DNA of 64,000 nucleotides from Bacillus sp. SLBN-46 (GTDB taxonomy: Bacteria; Bacillota; Bacilli; Bacillales; Cytobacillaceae). Every line of letters starts with the position of its first letter. Position 1 is the first letter of the stretch. Below the pieces are notes generated by a model. The model did no database searches and was not told the DNA's origin. It saw only the letters and a list, made by a program, of their open reading frames with translations. The translations under genes and the position numbers were made by a program. The DNA lies in the NCBI RefSeq assembly GCF_031453555.1, contig NZ_JAVIZM010000001.1:3541001-3605000 (forward strand). Reading direction: 5' to 3'. Below are positions 51,844 to 62,030 of this stretch, in pieces.

Positions 51844-53457
51844 ATGAAAAAGTCAAAAGAAAAAAACGATGAATTAACTTATGATTATATTGTGATAGGA
51901 ACCGGCCCAAGTGGTTCAGTCATTGCAAAGACTCTTACGGATGACAAAAAAACTTCTGTTCTTGTTTTAGAAGCTGGGGGAAATTATGACGGTGATCTTC
52001 CTATTAAAGATTCTACATTTGCTTTAGAACTTGAAGAACACTATTTTCAAAAATATTTTTGGCAAGGTGAGGGAATTCCTCAGGAAGGGCTAGACGAGCA
52101 ATCTTTTGAATGGACCACGGGTCGACTCTTAGGGGGCGGATCTTCAATCAACACCATGCAGTATGTAAGACCAACTTCAGCAGTTTTTACGGAATGGGAA
52201 AGACTTCTAGGGCCACTTTGGTCACCCCAACAGGCAATTAATTATTTTACAAAACTAGAAAAATATAATGGAAGTACGGATCACCCAGAGTATCGTGGAG
52301 TTACGGGTCGAATAAATATAAGACAGGCTCAAGGATATCCCAGTACGATGGCCGAAAAACTGGTTTCTGCAATAGAACAAGCAACAAGTTTTTCAAGAAT
52401 TCTTGACTACAATAATCCTGATACTCCCCTCGGTCCCTTTACCAGCTGGCAATTGTATCAAAACCAATACGGTCAAAGAGAAAGCTCATCAACCGCCTTT
52501 TTTTCCTCAGATATCATGACCACTGATGGTAAGGGGATAAATGGTCGAAAGTTGAGAGTTTTCTTTAAATCAACCGCCCTTCGTGTGCTTTTTAAGAAAA
52601 ATCGGGCAGTTGGTGTTGAATTCCTCAAAGAAGGTAAATGTTTTCGCGCTTCGGCTCGCAAGAAAGTGATTATTTCAGCAGGAATCAACAGTGCCCTGCT
52701 ATTAATGCTCTCTGGAATTGGCCCCGCTATTCTTCTACAAAATGCAAACATTCCAGTTATTTTCGATAATCCAAATGTCGGACAGAACCTAAAAAACCAT
52801 ACGCTTAATTTTGCAGTTTTTACCTCCTCCAATCCCATTGCCCAACAAACCCCTTTACCACACGATGATTCGTATGCTCTTTTCACAGGAGGTGCTTTCT
52901 TGCCTAATCCAACTCCTGGAGCTGACCAGGATCGAAGGGGGGTGCAGCTTATTGGAATTGGCTCTGGTGATACACTAACGGTTGCTATTATTTTCTTACA
53001 GCCAAAAAGTAGTGGGTCCATCAAAATACAGAGCAATGACCCCTTACAAATAGTCCTTGCTGATGAAGGATTTCTTGAAAATATTGCGGATTTAGAAGCA
53101 ATAAAGAACATATACAAAGTTTATATCAAGAAAATAGCAGCCAATCTTGATCCAGAGTATCAGCTCATTTCACCCACATTAGAAATCATTAATCACAACG
53201 ACCAGCTTGAAGAGTTTATCAAACAAAATTTTGGCCATAATCACCATCAACATGGCTCTCTTCGAATGGCACCTCTTAACCAGAATGGTGTTGTTGATTC
53301 CGAAGGACATGTCCATGGAGTAAAAGACTTAATCGTTGCTGATGCTTCTATATTCCCATTTACTGTTGATGGCAACACTTCAGCTCCAGCATATCTCATT
53401 GGTTTTACAATTGCGCAGCAATTACTTAACCATGATGTATCCGACCGAGAGGATTGA
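51844..53457 (+). CDS. GMC-family FAD oxidoreductase
   Basis: A 537-residue glucose-methanol-choline-type flavoprotein. The FAD Rossmann site is YIVIGTGPSGSVIAKTL, the GMC signature 1 is GRLLGGGSSINTMQYVRP, and signature 2 is near SAGINSALLLMLSGIGPA. The C-terminal active-site part has HNHHQHGSLRMAP and DASIFPFTVDGNTSAPAYLI. It oxidises an alcohol, with O2 or a quinone as acceptor. It follows the multicopper oxidase but has its own start region (GTTGGTGAGATA before the ATG). The pair may work on related phenolic substrates; substrate unknown. Confidence 0.9.
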   Translation: MKKSKEKNDELTYDYIVIGTGPSGSVIAKTLTDDKKTSVLVLEAGGNYDGDLPIKDSTFALELEEHYFQKYFWQGEGIPQEGLDEQSFEWTTGRLLGGGSSINTMQYVRPTSAVFTEWERLLGPLWSPQQAINYFTKLEKYNGSTDHPEYRGVTGRINIRQAQGYPSTMAEKLVSAIEQATSFSRILDYNNPDTPLGPFTSWQLYQNQYGQRESSSTAFFSSDIMTTDGKGINGRKLRVFFKSTALRVLFKKNRAVGVEFLKEGKCFRASARKKVIISAGINSALLLMLSGIGPAILLQNANIPVIFDNPNVGQNLKNHTLNFAVFTSSNPIAQQTPLPHDDSYALFTGGAFLPNPTPGADQDRRGVQLIGIGSGDTLTVAIIFLQPKSSGSIKIQSNDPLQIVLADEGFLENIADLEAIKNIYKVYIKKIAANLDPEYQLISPTLEIINHNDQLEEFIKQNFGHNHHQHGSLRMAPLNQNGVVDSEGHVHGVKDLIVADASIFPFTVDGNTSAPAYLIGFTIAQQLLNHDVSDRED

Positions 53458-53585
53458 AATTATACCTTGCTACCATTGGACCTAGAATTTTGAATGATTC
53501 AGTGGATAATGGGTCTAATTAAGTGAAGTCGCTTTTTCTACATTAAGTAATCTCCTAATAAAGAGAAGTATGCGCTGCGATACAT

Positions 53586-53619
53586 GAAAAAGAAGCTTCC
53601 GAATTGTTCGGACAGCTTC
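53586..53619 (-). terminator. Terminator of the zinc metallopeptidase gene
   Basis: GAAGCTGTCCGAA / TTCGGAAGCTTC with a CAA loop and one bulge, followed by TTTTTC on the minus strand. Confidence 0.82.
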
Positions 53620-53642
53620 CTACATACCATTATTTAACCCTT

Positions 53643-54479
53643 TTAAAGATTTGCCTGTTTAAAGGTATCTCCTCCCTCAATGGTGCCTTTTTCAAATCCT
53701 TTTTTAAACCATCGCTTTCTTTGTTCGGAAGTTCCGTGCGTAAAGCTTTCAGGAACCACATAGCCCTGTGCTTTTTTCTGAATATTATCATCACCAACTG
53801 CGTTTGCTGCATTCATGGCCTCTTCTAGGTCGCCTTCTTCAAGGTACCCCTTCCCTTGGGCATCGTGTGCCCAAACACCCGCCAAGTAGTCAGCCTGCAA
53901 TTCAAATCGGACAGAGTAGTCATTGGAACGTTTTTGGCTTGCTGAAGCGTTGTCTCCCATATTCAAAAGGGTCTGGACGTGATGACCTACCTCATGGGCG
54001 ATAACGTATGCCATCGCGAAATCACCAGGTGCTTGGAATCTTTGTCTCAGCTCCTCATAAAAACTTAGGTCAATGTAAAGCTTATGGTCACCTGGACAAT
54101 AAAACGGTCCAACAGCTGAACTGGCAGTTCCACAGGCCGACTGAACACTGTTCCTATACAAAACGAGCGTAGGATTTTCGTATGTTAGCCCTTTTTCCTG
54201 AAATTTCTCTGACCAAACATCCTCCGTATCGGCAAGGACAACCGAAACAAAGTCCGCCAATTCTTTCTCCTGAGTTGATTCTTGATAAGGAGCGCTTGTA
54301 TCTGACCCTAGATTCGATGTACTATTATTTATTAAATCTCCGGGGTTACCACCGAGCAGTGTAAAAAGGAGAACGATAATGATACTACCAATACCTCCTC
54401 CTATCACGGTTTTCCCTCCCATGCCCATACCTCTACGATCTTCAACGTTTGCGCTTTGCCGTCTTCCTTTCCATTGCAT
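53643..54479 (-). CDS. Neutral zinc metallopeptidase, YpfJ/KPN_02809 family
   Basis: A 278-residue membrane-anchored metallopeptidase. A single membrane helix (about 22-43) follows a short basic N-terminus. The zinc site is AHEVGHHVQTLLNM with His162, Glu163 and His166, and a third ligand is likely in SVRFELQADYLAGVWAHDAQ. FYCPGDHKLYIDLSFYEEL is also a family motif. The end MNAANAVGDDNIQKKAQGY plus FTHGTSEQRKRWFKKGFE is typical. Function in the cell is unknown; the domain faces outside. Confidence 0.92.
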   Translation of the reverse strand: MQWKGRRQSANVEDRRGMGMGGKTVIGGGIGSIIIVLLFTLLGGNPGDLINNSTSNLGSDTSAPYQESTQEKELADFVSVVLADTEDVWSEKFQEKGLTYENPTLVLYRNSVQSACGTASSAVGPFYCPGDHKLYIDLSFYEELRQRFQAPGDFAMAYVIAHEVGHHVQTLLNMGDNASASQKRSNDYSVRFELQADYLAGVWAHDAQGKGYLEEGDLEEAMNAANAVGDDNIQKKAQGYVVPESFTHGTSEQRKRWFKKGFEKGTIEGGDTFKQANL

Positions 54480-55022
54480 CTTTTTACCTCCCTAAAATTA
54501 TTGATAGAGTATAATCAACCAGTTATCTATTTCCATAATGTTATACCCATCTAAAAGGGAAATAAAAATAGCTATTTATTGGAAGTTGTTTCTTGAACTT
54601 CTTTTTTCACATATGCTATTAGTTTTCAAATTAATAGGCATAAAAAATCCACCTCTTCAAAAAGAAAAAGTGGATGTATTCTTATAGAAATAATGACTTT
54701 GATAATAAATTGTATACCTAAAACAATGAAAGCCCTACCTCTCTTTCATCCTTACGGCTCCTTGTCCGTGCCAGTGTGAATCAGGATTGCAAAAATCACG
54801 TGACTATTTTATCGAGTGAGTTGATGAAACTTCAAACGTTCGTAAAAAAAATTTAAATAATAAAAATGGATTAGATTGTAGATTTAACAAAAGAGGTTAA
54901 TACTCTAAAAGTGAGTTGAAGAAGCTGAATGTCTTTGAAGTGGATTTACTTGTCCTAATAATCATATTCCCAAAAAGTTCAAGATATTTTTGGAAGATAC
55001 AATACATTATCTATTATTAACC
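54480..55022. other. Intergenic region of 543 bases with GC-rich island and repeat-terminator
   Basis: Downstream of the CarD-like gene on the minus strand. It holds the first copy of a repeated terminator element (54623-54680) and, at about 54721-54800, a GC-richer patch with short complementary pieces (ACGG...CCGT and GAAAG...CTTTC on the minus strand) unlike the A/T-rich surroundings. No frame with a ribosome site spans it. It may be a decayed mobile-element end or structured RNA. Confidence 0.4.
54623..54680 (-). repeat. Repeated terminator element, copy 1
   Basis: Begins TTTTCAAATTAATAGGCATA on the plus strand and contains a hairpin AATCCACCT...AGTGGAT. The same 58-base unit with a few changes lies at 55770-55827. 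On the minus strand each ends in GGATTTTTTATG, a good terminator. Confidence 0.8.
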
Positions 55023-55484
55023 TTAACAGAAACTTTTTATTTGATTTTCAGTGATCCCTTTAATTAATCCCAGTTCACTCATCAAAAATCCATGTGCGTT
55101 ATCCAACATTGTTTTTTCACTTGAATTAAGTGCTTTTTCTTTCTTCATACGCATTAAGTCACGTACAACTTCAGCACCTTCTTGTATTTTACCCGTTTTT
55201 ACTTTGTCGGTGTTCACTTTATACCTTTGTTTCCACGGCAGTAATCGATCTGATTCTCCATGCTGAAAAATGTGTATGATTTGTTTTAATGCAATTATGT
55301 CAGTAACTGGACGTATACTTGAACTTAATATTTTACCCGTAGGAATCATGACTTGCATATTACTGATTAACATTTTTATAACAAAATACTGTTGTTTTAC
55401 CCCTGAGATTTCCTTTTCTTCTATGGCTTTAATTATACCTGCTCCGTGCATTGGATAAACAATGTTATCGCCAATTTGAAACAA
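55023..55484 (-). CDS. CarD/YdeB-family transcriptional regulator
   Basis: A 153-residue RNA-polymerase-binding protein with an N-terminal RID domain (about 1-60) and a helical C-terminal part. TTG 55484 has GGAGGTG 6 bases upstream and gives the family N-terminus MFQIGDNIVYPMHGAGIIKA; an upstream ATG would add extra residues. CarD binds the beta subunit and affects rRNA and other promoters. B. subtilis YdeB has the same length. No partner genes are nearby. Confidence 0.88.
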   Translation of the reverse strand: MFQIGDNIVYPMHGAGIIKAIEEKEISGVKQQYFVIKMLISNMQVMIPTGKILSSSIRPVTDIIALKQIIHIFQHGESDRLLPWKQRYKVNTDKVKTGKIQEGAEVVRDLMRMKKEKALNSSEKTMLDNAHGFLMSELGLIKGITENQIKSFC

Positions 55485-55769
55485 ATAATCCACCTCCATA
55501 TTTGGTAACCTTCTTAAGCTTAACACATATAATATTTTTTATCAAATTTTCTATAATATCATAAATTTATTTTCGTCGTCAACTACTTTTTCTTCAAAAA
55601 TCAAAAAAAGAAAAAACAATAGGAATCGTGTCGTATTACCAATAAAGGCAAGGTTAACTTCCCCGCATATATTCTGAAACCTCTACTAATTAACGTAGAT
55701 CAGTTTTCCCTTAAAAACGACTAAATCGATCCCGTAAATTGCTACTTCGAATTTCACACTTTCTTGTAA

Positions 55770-55827
55770 TTTTCAAATTAATAGACATAAAAAATCCACC
55801 TTTCCTAAAGCAAAAGTGGATTTTTAC
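55770..55827 (-). repeat. Repeated terminator element, copy 2 (terminator of glpD)
   Basis: Begins TTTTCAAATTAATAGACATA and forms AATCCACTTTTGC / GAAAGGTGGATT on the minus strand followed by TTTT, directly after glpD. It matches the element at 54623-54680. The remaining gap 55485-55769 shows the regulator's promoter area and nothing else recognised. Confidence 0.82.
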
Positions 55828-55851
55828 AAGTCTTTCTTATAAAATCACAGC

Positions 55852-57507
55852 TTAATCAATTGGAACTCTTGCATGATACAACTCATAATCTAGTTCACTA
55901 AAATAAATTTTCTTTTGTTCATCAGTCCAACCCATTTGCTTAGCCATATACTCAATTACGGCATCTTTGTTTTTACTAACATCTATAATATTAAATAATA
56001 AATCTCCAGTCCGCCTCAAAAAGAAATCCAGCGGTGTAGCTACCATTTCAAATTGAATAGCATATTCAAGTTTTGCTAATAAGACTGTAGGTAGCTTATT
56101 ATTATTAAAAAACAGTTCCTTGTTTTGGACGATGTCATATAAAATAGGTACATTCGTTCCATAGCATAGTGCTAGTTCCCTTGCATCTTCTTCTGAAAGT
56201 CCAGCCTTCTTCCCTTTTTTTACCTGTTCTTTAATATAACTGCTAAATTTATGAGAACCACCAAATTCACCTCCAGATATTGGAGTATTTCTAGTGTGAG
56301 ATTCCGTAAACTTTTTGCCGGTTTCTTCAGTAAGTTTTTCGGAAAGTAAATCGACTACTGTTTCTGCCATTTTTCTATATCCAGTCAATTTCCCTCCGGC
56401 AATTGTAATTAAACCGGATTCAGAAACCCATATTTCATCTTTACGTGATATCTCAGACGGATTCTTTCCTTCTTCAAATATTAATGGTCTTACACCCGCC
56501 CAACTAGATTCAATGTCATCTGGTTTAATCTGTACTGTGGGAAACATATAATTAATAGCATTGATAATATAGTTTCTATCACTTTCAGTCATCTTAGGGT
56601 GTTCTTTATCACCGTTATAAAAAGTATCTGTTGTACCAACATAAGTTTTCCCATTACGTGGAATGGCAAATACCATCCTTTGATCCTGTGTATCAAAATA
56701 TACCGCCTGCTTTAGCGGGAATCTTGATTGATCAATTACAAGGTGTACTCCTTTTGAAAGCCTAAGCTTTTTACCTTTTTTTGAGTTATCCTTCTCACGG
56801 AAATCATCTACCCAAGGACCTGTTGCGTTAACAACTTTTTTTGCCCTTATGTTGAAAGTCTCATTACCCAATAGGTCAGTAATAACTATTCCACTTACTT
56901 GACCATTATCATAATGGAATCCTTCAGCCTTAGCATAATTTATAGCATTTACCCCATTTTCAACGGCTTTTTTCATAACTTCTATGGTAAGTCTGGCATC
57001 ATCAGTTCTGTACTCTACATAGCAGCCTCCTCCCTTTAAGCCTTCCTTTTTTATTAAAGGTTCAAGGTCAAGAGTTTCACGTTCACTCAGCATACGTCTT
57101 CTTTCACACTTCTTAACCCCAGCGAGAAAATCATAGACCCGCAGACCAATCGAAGTACTCCATTTACCAAAAGTACCACCTTGGTGGATTGGTAGAAGCA
57201 TCCATTCCGGTTTAGTTACATGGGGACCATTTTCATAAACAATTGCCCGTTCTTTTCCTACCTCGGCTACCATTTTCATTTCTAACTGCTTTAAATATCT
57301 CAATCCTCCGTGAACAAGCTTTGTAGAACGGCTGGATGTACCAGCCGCAAAATCCTGCATTTCAACTAGTGCTGTTTTCATACCTCTTGTCGCAGCATCA
57401 AGCGCAATACCTGCCCCTGTAATCCCGCCGCCAATTATAAGGACATCGTATTCCTCAGTTACGAGGTTTTTTATTATTTCTTTTCTGCTTAGATTTGTGA
57501 ATGGCAT
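55852..57507 (-). CDS. glpD: Glycerol-3-phosphate dehydrogenase GlpD
   Basis: FAD-dependent membrane enzyme that oxidises sn-glycerol 3-phosphate to DHAP and passes electrons to quinone. The 551-residue product has the FAD site [36 protein letters not shown], and the C-terminal DUF-type domain with [20 protein letters not shown]. It follows the frameshifted aldehyde dehydrogenase by 18 bases and so appears to close the sugar operon; it feeds DHAP, the same product as the aldolase upstream. No glpF, glpK or glpP gene is nearby. Confidence 0.95.
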   Translation of the reverse strand: MPFTNLSRKEIIKNLVTEEYDVLIIGGGITGAGIALDAATRGMKTALVEMQDFAAGTSSRSTKLVHGGLRYLKQLEMKMVAEVGKERAIVYENGPHVTKPEWMLLPIHQGGTFGKWSTSIGLRVYDFLAGVKKCERRRMLSERETLDLEPLIKKEGLKGGGCYVEYRTDDARLTIEVMKKAVENGVNAINYAKAEGFHYDNGQVSGIVITDLLGNETFNIRAKKVVNATGPWVDDFREKDNSKKGKKLRLSKGVHLVIDQSRFPLKQAVYFDTQDQRMVFAIPRNGKTYVGTTDTFYNGDKEHPKMTESDRNYIINAINYMFPTVQIKPDDIESSWAGVRPLIFEEGKNPSEISRKDEIWVSESGLITIAGGKLTGYRKMAETVVDLLSEKLTEETGKKFTESHTRNTPISGGEFGGSHKFSSYIKEQVKKGKKAGLSEEDARELALCYGTNVPILYDIVQNKELFFNNNKLPTVLLAKLEYAIQFEMVATPLDFFLRRTGDLLFNIIDVSKNKDAVIEYMAKQMGWTDEQKKIYFSELDYELYHARVPID

Positions 57508-57525
57508 ATTAATCCCCTCAAGAAC

Positions 57526-58960
57526 TTACAGGTTAAATACAATAATACGTTCCTCAGTCATTTCTTCGATGGCGTATTTTGGACCTTCCTTCCCATTGCC
57601 ACTATTCTTTACCCCGCCATATGGCATATGATCCACACGATAGGCAGAGGCATCATTGACAATGAGTCCACCCACTTCTATTTCTAGAGCTGCTTTCATC
57701 GCAAATTGAAGGTCATTCGTGAATAAACCAGCTTGCAACCCGTATTCAGAATCATTTACTTTTTCAATGACCTCATCAACCTCTCTATATACGGCAACAG
57801 AAACAACCGGTCCAAAAATTTCTTGCCGACAAACCTTCATATCATCATTTACATTAGTAAGAATTGTAGGATAATAGAGTGCTCCGTTGCGCTTTCCACC
57901 CATCTCAATAACCGCTCCTTGTTCGACAGCTTCGTTCACCCAGGCTTCTACCCTCTCAGCCTCTAATAAGCTTATCATTGGACCAATATCCGTTTTTTCA
58001 TCCATTGGATCTCCGAGGACAAAGAAACTTGTTTGATCCTTTAATAGCGCTAAGAATGGTTCATAAATATCCTGGTGAACGTATACCCTCTGAACAGAGA
58101 TACAAACCTGACCAGCATTGCTAAAGCCTTTTTGAACAATCAGTGATGCAGCCTGCACTAAGTCAGCATCCTTATGAACAATCGTCGCAGAGTTATTACC
58201 TAGTTCTAAAGCTACTTTCCTAAGTCCGGCTTTTGTGCGAAGGATTTCTCCCACACGTGGACTTCCTGTAAAGGTAAACATATTAATGTCTTTATTATCA
58301 AGCAGCCAATCTCCAATCTTGGCACCTGAACCTGTTAATACTTGCAGTCGTCCCTTTGGAAGCCCGGCTTCCTCCATTATTTCAGCTAACAATAACGCAC
58401 AAATGGATGTTACTTCCGCTGGTTTTAATACCACACTGTTTTCCTGCTGCAATGGCAGGACCAATTTTGTGACAAACAAGGTTAATAGGTACATTAAACG
58501 GAGTGATAGCAGCCACGACTCCTACAGGTACACGTACCGTGAAGGCGATCCGATTTTCAGAACCTGGAGCAGCTTCGACCGGAATGCCTTCCCCTTGAAT
58601 TCGTTTCGCTTCTTCTGCTGATATTTGTAAAGTTTGAACTGCACGTTCAACCTCACCACGCGACTCCCGAATGGGTTTACCCACCTCTATCGCAAGAATG
58701 TTCGCAAATTCTTCCTTACGCTCCAATAACAGCTGTGATGCTTTCATTAACACTTTATAACGCTCGTAAGGTGGAAACGGCTGTTTAAGCGCGGCCTTTG
58801 CCCCTCTCACTGCCGTATCCACATGCTCTTTTTTGGCAATGGAGATGTGCGCTGCCACCTCTTGGCTGTATTTATTTAAAACCGCCGCAGTCATTTCTGT
58901 CTTTTCAAACTGTCCATTTATATAAAGTCCATATTGATTGGATAAAGTTACAACAGACAT
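57526..58960 (-). pseudogene. Aldehyde dehydrogenase with a single-base frameshift
   Basis: An NAD(P)-dependent aldehyde dehydrogenase of about 477 residues if restored. The first 170 or so residues read normally to NLVCHKIGPAIAAG; then the frame slips and continues as NSVVLKPAEVTSICALLLAE to the end. The extra base lies in the T run at 58439-58442 (AAAA on the coding strand). The catalytic Glu is in VALELGNNSATI and the catalytic Cys in SNAGQVCISVQ. Position between an isomerase and glpD suggests oxidation of the C3 aldehyde from the pathway. Either the gene is broken, or the base is a sequencing error. Confidence 0.85.
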
Positions 58961-59029
58961 CTATTCTCCACTCCTTAATATTGGGAATGTTTTCATTTAC
59001 CAAATTATTTCTACGGGGAAAACCATTAG

Positions 59030-60370
59030 TTATAAAAAGACTTTCGTCTCTAGCCCAAGAATCCGGCCGAGTTCGATTAGCTGCTTCGTTACATCACCGT
59101 AGACCAATGCATAATGCGGCTCAAATCCTTCATGCATAAGCTCATATACGGTTGATGTAACTTCGGTCGCTAATTCAACTTCTACCGATGTTCCGCTGAA
59201 TGGCTGCTCAACATCAAGAGCCGACCCTTTCATGACTAGAAACCGATATCCGTCTGGATAATGACTGACTCTAAATATAGTCACTTCTCCTGGTTTTAAG
59301 CCAAAGTCCATGGCCAACCCTATCTTTCGATTGGGATGTACACCTGCTGTTGCTCCAGTTGATGGATGTGCAAGGGAATAGGCACCGGCACCGCAGTGCC
59401 AAAATACAACCGAATTCTTATCTTCATTAAAATGAACTAAATCTCCTAAGTAAGGAGCATTTCCACCTGCTAGTTCGCGTAACACATACATCGAAATAGA
59501 TCCATGAATATCCGATTCACATGAAGTAACCATGCCATCTTCTGTGAACTGCGATAATGTCGAACATGGTGCTGCGCCTAATTCATTAAAGAAGTCCGGC
59601 CAGCAGCGCATAGCTAAAGATTTCAGCTCTTCCTTTTTGATATGTTTTTTAATGTAGGTGGAAAACTGGGCGAATTTTTTTACTGTTTCGTCATCCCGCT
59701 TTAAACCGACAACTTGCTTTGCTGCCCGGTCAATTTCCCCTACCCATTCTTCCTCTGGAAGTTCCACGCATTTCTTAAAAGCTTCCTGAAGGTCAATCTT
59801 ATGAAGTGTAACACCAAGTGCCCTTTGAAGTTCTTCCGCGTTGGCATCCGAGAAAAAGAATCCCGGTGGATAGTCCCCAACCACACCAATTTTTAGATTT
59901 CGCATCTTCTTCAGTACACGCATTACATCAAATTGGCGACGTAACCTTTGTTGAAGTTCTTCTTCATCTGGATTTCCGAACACGAAGGAAAAAGGATGTT
60001 GGTGGTTTCTTAGCACATTACTGGTGCTATTCCCACCAGTTAAAGAATTGAGGCGTAGCCGACCTCCAATACTTGGTTCCCGAACGGACCATACAATGAC
60101 TGGTTCTTTAAAATACTCTAATGCCTTCACCATAAATTCCCCATCAGCAAATGTAACACTTTGATATAAAATGGTATCAAATTCAATGCTTTTAAGGGGC
60201 TCTAAAAATGCCTCGAGTTCTTCTATTGATGAAATGATCTGTTTAGGTGCAAGAACAGTTTGGCAGCTTTCTTCCAACCAATTCAGGCTTTGATCACGAT
60301 ACCGTTCGGCGACTTCCATATCAAATGTTTTTCTGCCGATCGGCAGGAATAAAACTGCTGAATTTATCAT
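59030..60370 (-). CDS. L-fucose/L-arabinose isomerase-like sugar isomerase
   Basis: A 446-residue member of the distant FucI/AraA-like isomerase group, which converts an aldose to a ketose with Mn2+. In the C-terminal half, CESDIHGSISMYVLRELAGG, GDLVHFNEDKNSVVFWHCGA and KIGLAMDFGLKPGEVTIFRV carry the likely metal ligands Glu, Asp and His. The N-terminal half has an alpha/beta fold with VGVVGDYPPGFFF. True FucI is near 590 residues, so the substrate is probably not fucose. GGAG precedes ATG 60370. Proteins in this group include sulfoquinovose isomerases, so that is a candidate activity. Confidence 0.8.
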   Translation of the reverse strand: MINSAVLFLPIGRKTFDMEVAERYRDQSLNWLEESCQTVLAPKQIISSIEELEAFLEPLKSIEFDTILYQSVTFADGEFMVKALEYFKEPVIVWSVREPSIGGRLRLNSLTGGNSTSNVLRNHQHPFSFVFGNPDEEELQQRLRRQFDVMRVLKKMRNLKIGVVGDYPPGFFFSDANAEELQRALGVTLHKIDLQEAFKKCVELPEEEWVGEIDRAAKQVVGLKRDDETVKKFAQFSTYIKKHIKKEELKSLAMRCWPDFFNELGAAPCSTLSQFTEDGMVTSCESDIHGSISMYVLRELAGGNAPYLGDLVHFNEDKNSVVFWHCGAGAYSLAHPSTGATAGVHPNRKIGLAMDFGLKPGEVTIFRVSHYPDGYRFLVMKGSALDVEQPFSGTSVEVELATEVTSTVYELMHEGFEPHYALVYGDVTKQLIELGRILGLETKVFL

Positions 60371-60451
60371 TAAACGGTTCTCCTTTTTGACTAAAATATC
60401 ATCTCTACATTCATCATTATCTTTTTGATAACATAATGTGTTTTCATAAAT

Positions 60452-61144
60452 TCATATTGATGAAGAATCATATAATATATGGATATTTTCTCCGATAATT
60501 CCTGGATAAGCACCACGACTCACTAACACTTCTCTTTCAGGATGTACAAGAAGCCATTTATTTTTCATAAATAGCAATTTATCTTCTTCTGTCCGTTTAT
60601 CGACCTCTTGCTCTAAAGGTTCGTTCGTGCCTGCTGGTAAAATAACAACCACTTTGAAACCATCTTGATTTACTTTACAAGGTCCAAAATGCAAGGTAGT
60701 TGCATAAATTTCTATTGCTGTGCCTTTGGGAATAAAGAATGCTTCTACGTTTTTAGAATCATAGCGATTTTGATTGATATCCTGTACACGTCCCAAAAGA
60801 AGTACCAGATCAGTAATCGCAATGTTAATTTCGCTGCTTTTATGATATTCAAGCCCATTTAATGTAGAATTCGGACCATTACAGTATCCAATTTCGATAG
60901 GCAAGCCCCCATAAAAAGCAAACTGGATTTGATTTTTTACTTTAGTACTTTCCATTTCCGGAACAGATGCCACATATACATTTCCTTCAACAGGAATCAC
61001 TGTTTGCTCCATAAACTGGTGTAATTCGTTAAAATTATAATTCTCGATAATTTTTCCATAGGCTTTGAATTTTTGATCCTCTATATGAAAAAAAGGGACG
61101 TGAGTATTTATTTCTTTTAAGCTATTAAAATCTGACATTGTCAT
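60452..61144 (-). CDS. DUF4867-like cupin-type protein
   Basis: A 230-residue beta-rich protein of unknown function. It resembles DUF4867 proteins found in sugar-catabolic clusters of Firmicutes. A cupin-like core is suggested by LNGLEYHKSSEINIAITDLV, EAFFIPKGTAIEIYATTLHF and VVVILPAGTN. It starts 8 bases after the aldolase gene and is clearly in the operon. It could be an epimerase, mutarotase or isomerase for the sugar, since the pathway has no other candidate for such a step; this is inference. Confidence 0.7.
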   Translation of the reverse strand: MTMSDFNSLKEINTHVPFFHIEDQKFKAYGKIIENYNFNELHQFMEQTVIPVEGNVYVASVPEMESTKVKNQIQFAFYGGLPIEIGYCNGPNSTLNGLEYHKSSEINIAITDLVLLLGRVQDINQNRYDSKNVEAFFIPKGTAIEIYATTLHFGPCKVNQDGFKVVVILPAGTNEPLEQEVDKRTEEDKLLFMKNKWLLVHPEREVLVSRGAYPGIIGENIHILYDSSSI

Positions 61145-61151
61145 TCACTTC

Positions 61152-62030
61152 CTAAACCGGCAAATTCAAAAAATGTTGGGCTTTGTTACTACTACCGAAT
61201 AGTCTTATTTTTTCTTTCACTTTTTCTTTCATGAATTCTCGCCCATTACCAAGCGACTTTGCGAGGTGATATTCGTGAGGATTATCCTTAAGTATTTCAA
61301 ACATTCCATAGGTAAATGCCTGGCGTAATTCAGTATCGACATTTATTTTCGCTACTCCAAGTGAAATCGCAGCTGATATTTGGTCATCAGGAACATCTGA
61401 ACCCCCATGAAGAACAATCGGCCGATTTACAGCAGCAGAAATTTCTTTCAGTCTTTCCAAAGCCAGCTTTGGTGGTTTTTTATAAATACCATGTGCAGTA
61501 CCGATTGAAACAGCCAAGTAATCAACATCAGTTGCTTCCACATAGGTCACTGCTTCTTCCGTACTAGTGATCATCGCATCCTCTTCTGCTACTGTAATAT
61601 CATCCTCTGTACCGCCTATTTTTCCAATCTCCCCTTCTGTACCAATTCCGATTGGGCGTGCTAGGTTCACCACTTTAGCGGTTATAGCTGCATTTTCCTC
61701 GAAAGAAAGAGCAGACCCATCAAACATGACAGACTGAAACCCGAGTTGAATCGCTTGTTTTGTTTGAGCATAGTCACGGCTGTGATCTAAGTGAATACAT
61801 ATTGGAACTGTGATATTTTTTGAAAATAGATCTATCATTCTTTTCATATTCTCCAGTCCCATGTACTGGATCACCTTTTGTCCTATCATAATCATTACCG
61901 GTGCTTGTTCCTCTTCAGCTGCCCAAAGAATGGCCTGTATGGTTTCTGCATTGTGGGTACTAAACGCCCCAACAGCATATTTATTTGTATAGGCATGAGT
62001 TAATAAGTCTTTTCCGGAAATATATGTCAT
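61152..62030 (-). CDS. Class II ketose-(bis)phosphate aldolase
   Basis: A 292-residue Zn-dependent aldolase of the FBA/tagatose-bisphosphate type, which splits a ketose phosphate to DHAP and an aldehyde. Metal and catalytic residues are seen in VPICIHLDHSRDYAQTKQ (Asp and His), AVSIGTAHGIYKKPPK (His) and VLHGGSDVPDDQI (His). The usual HLDHG and HGGSG are HLDHS and HGGSD here, small changes that fit a non-standard substrate. Its start overlaps the stop of the kinase gene by 4 bases. Confidence 0.9.
   Translation of the reverse strand: MTYISGKDLLTHAYTNKYAVGAFSTHNAETIQAILWAAEEEQAPVMIMIGQKVIQYMGLENMKRMIDLFSKNITVPICIHLDHSRDYAQTKQAIQLGFQSVMFDGSALSFEENAAITAKVVNLARPIGIGTEGEIGKIGGTEDDITVAEEDAMITSTEEAVTYVEATDVDYLAVSIGTAHGIYKKPPKLALERLKEISAAVNRPIVLHGGSDVPDDQISAAISLGVAKINVDTELRQAFTYGMFEILKDNPHEYHLAKSLGNGREFMKEKVKEKIRLFGSSNKAQHFLNLPV

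Noticed and set aside
52473..53117. 214-residue minus-strand frame inside the GMC gene
   Set aside because: It is antisense to a strong enzyme gene; its composition is the mirror of that gene and there is no ribosome site.
54721..54800. Group II intron or transposon end
   Set aside because: Short complementary pieces are seen but no domain V/VI core, reverse transcriptase or transposase is present.
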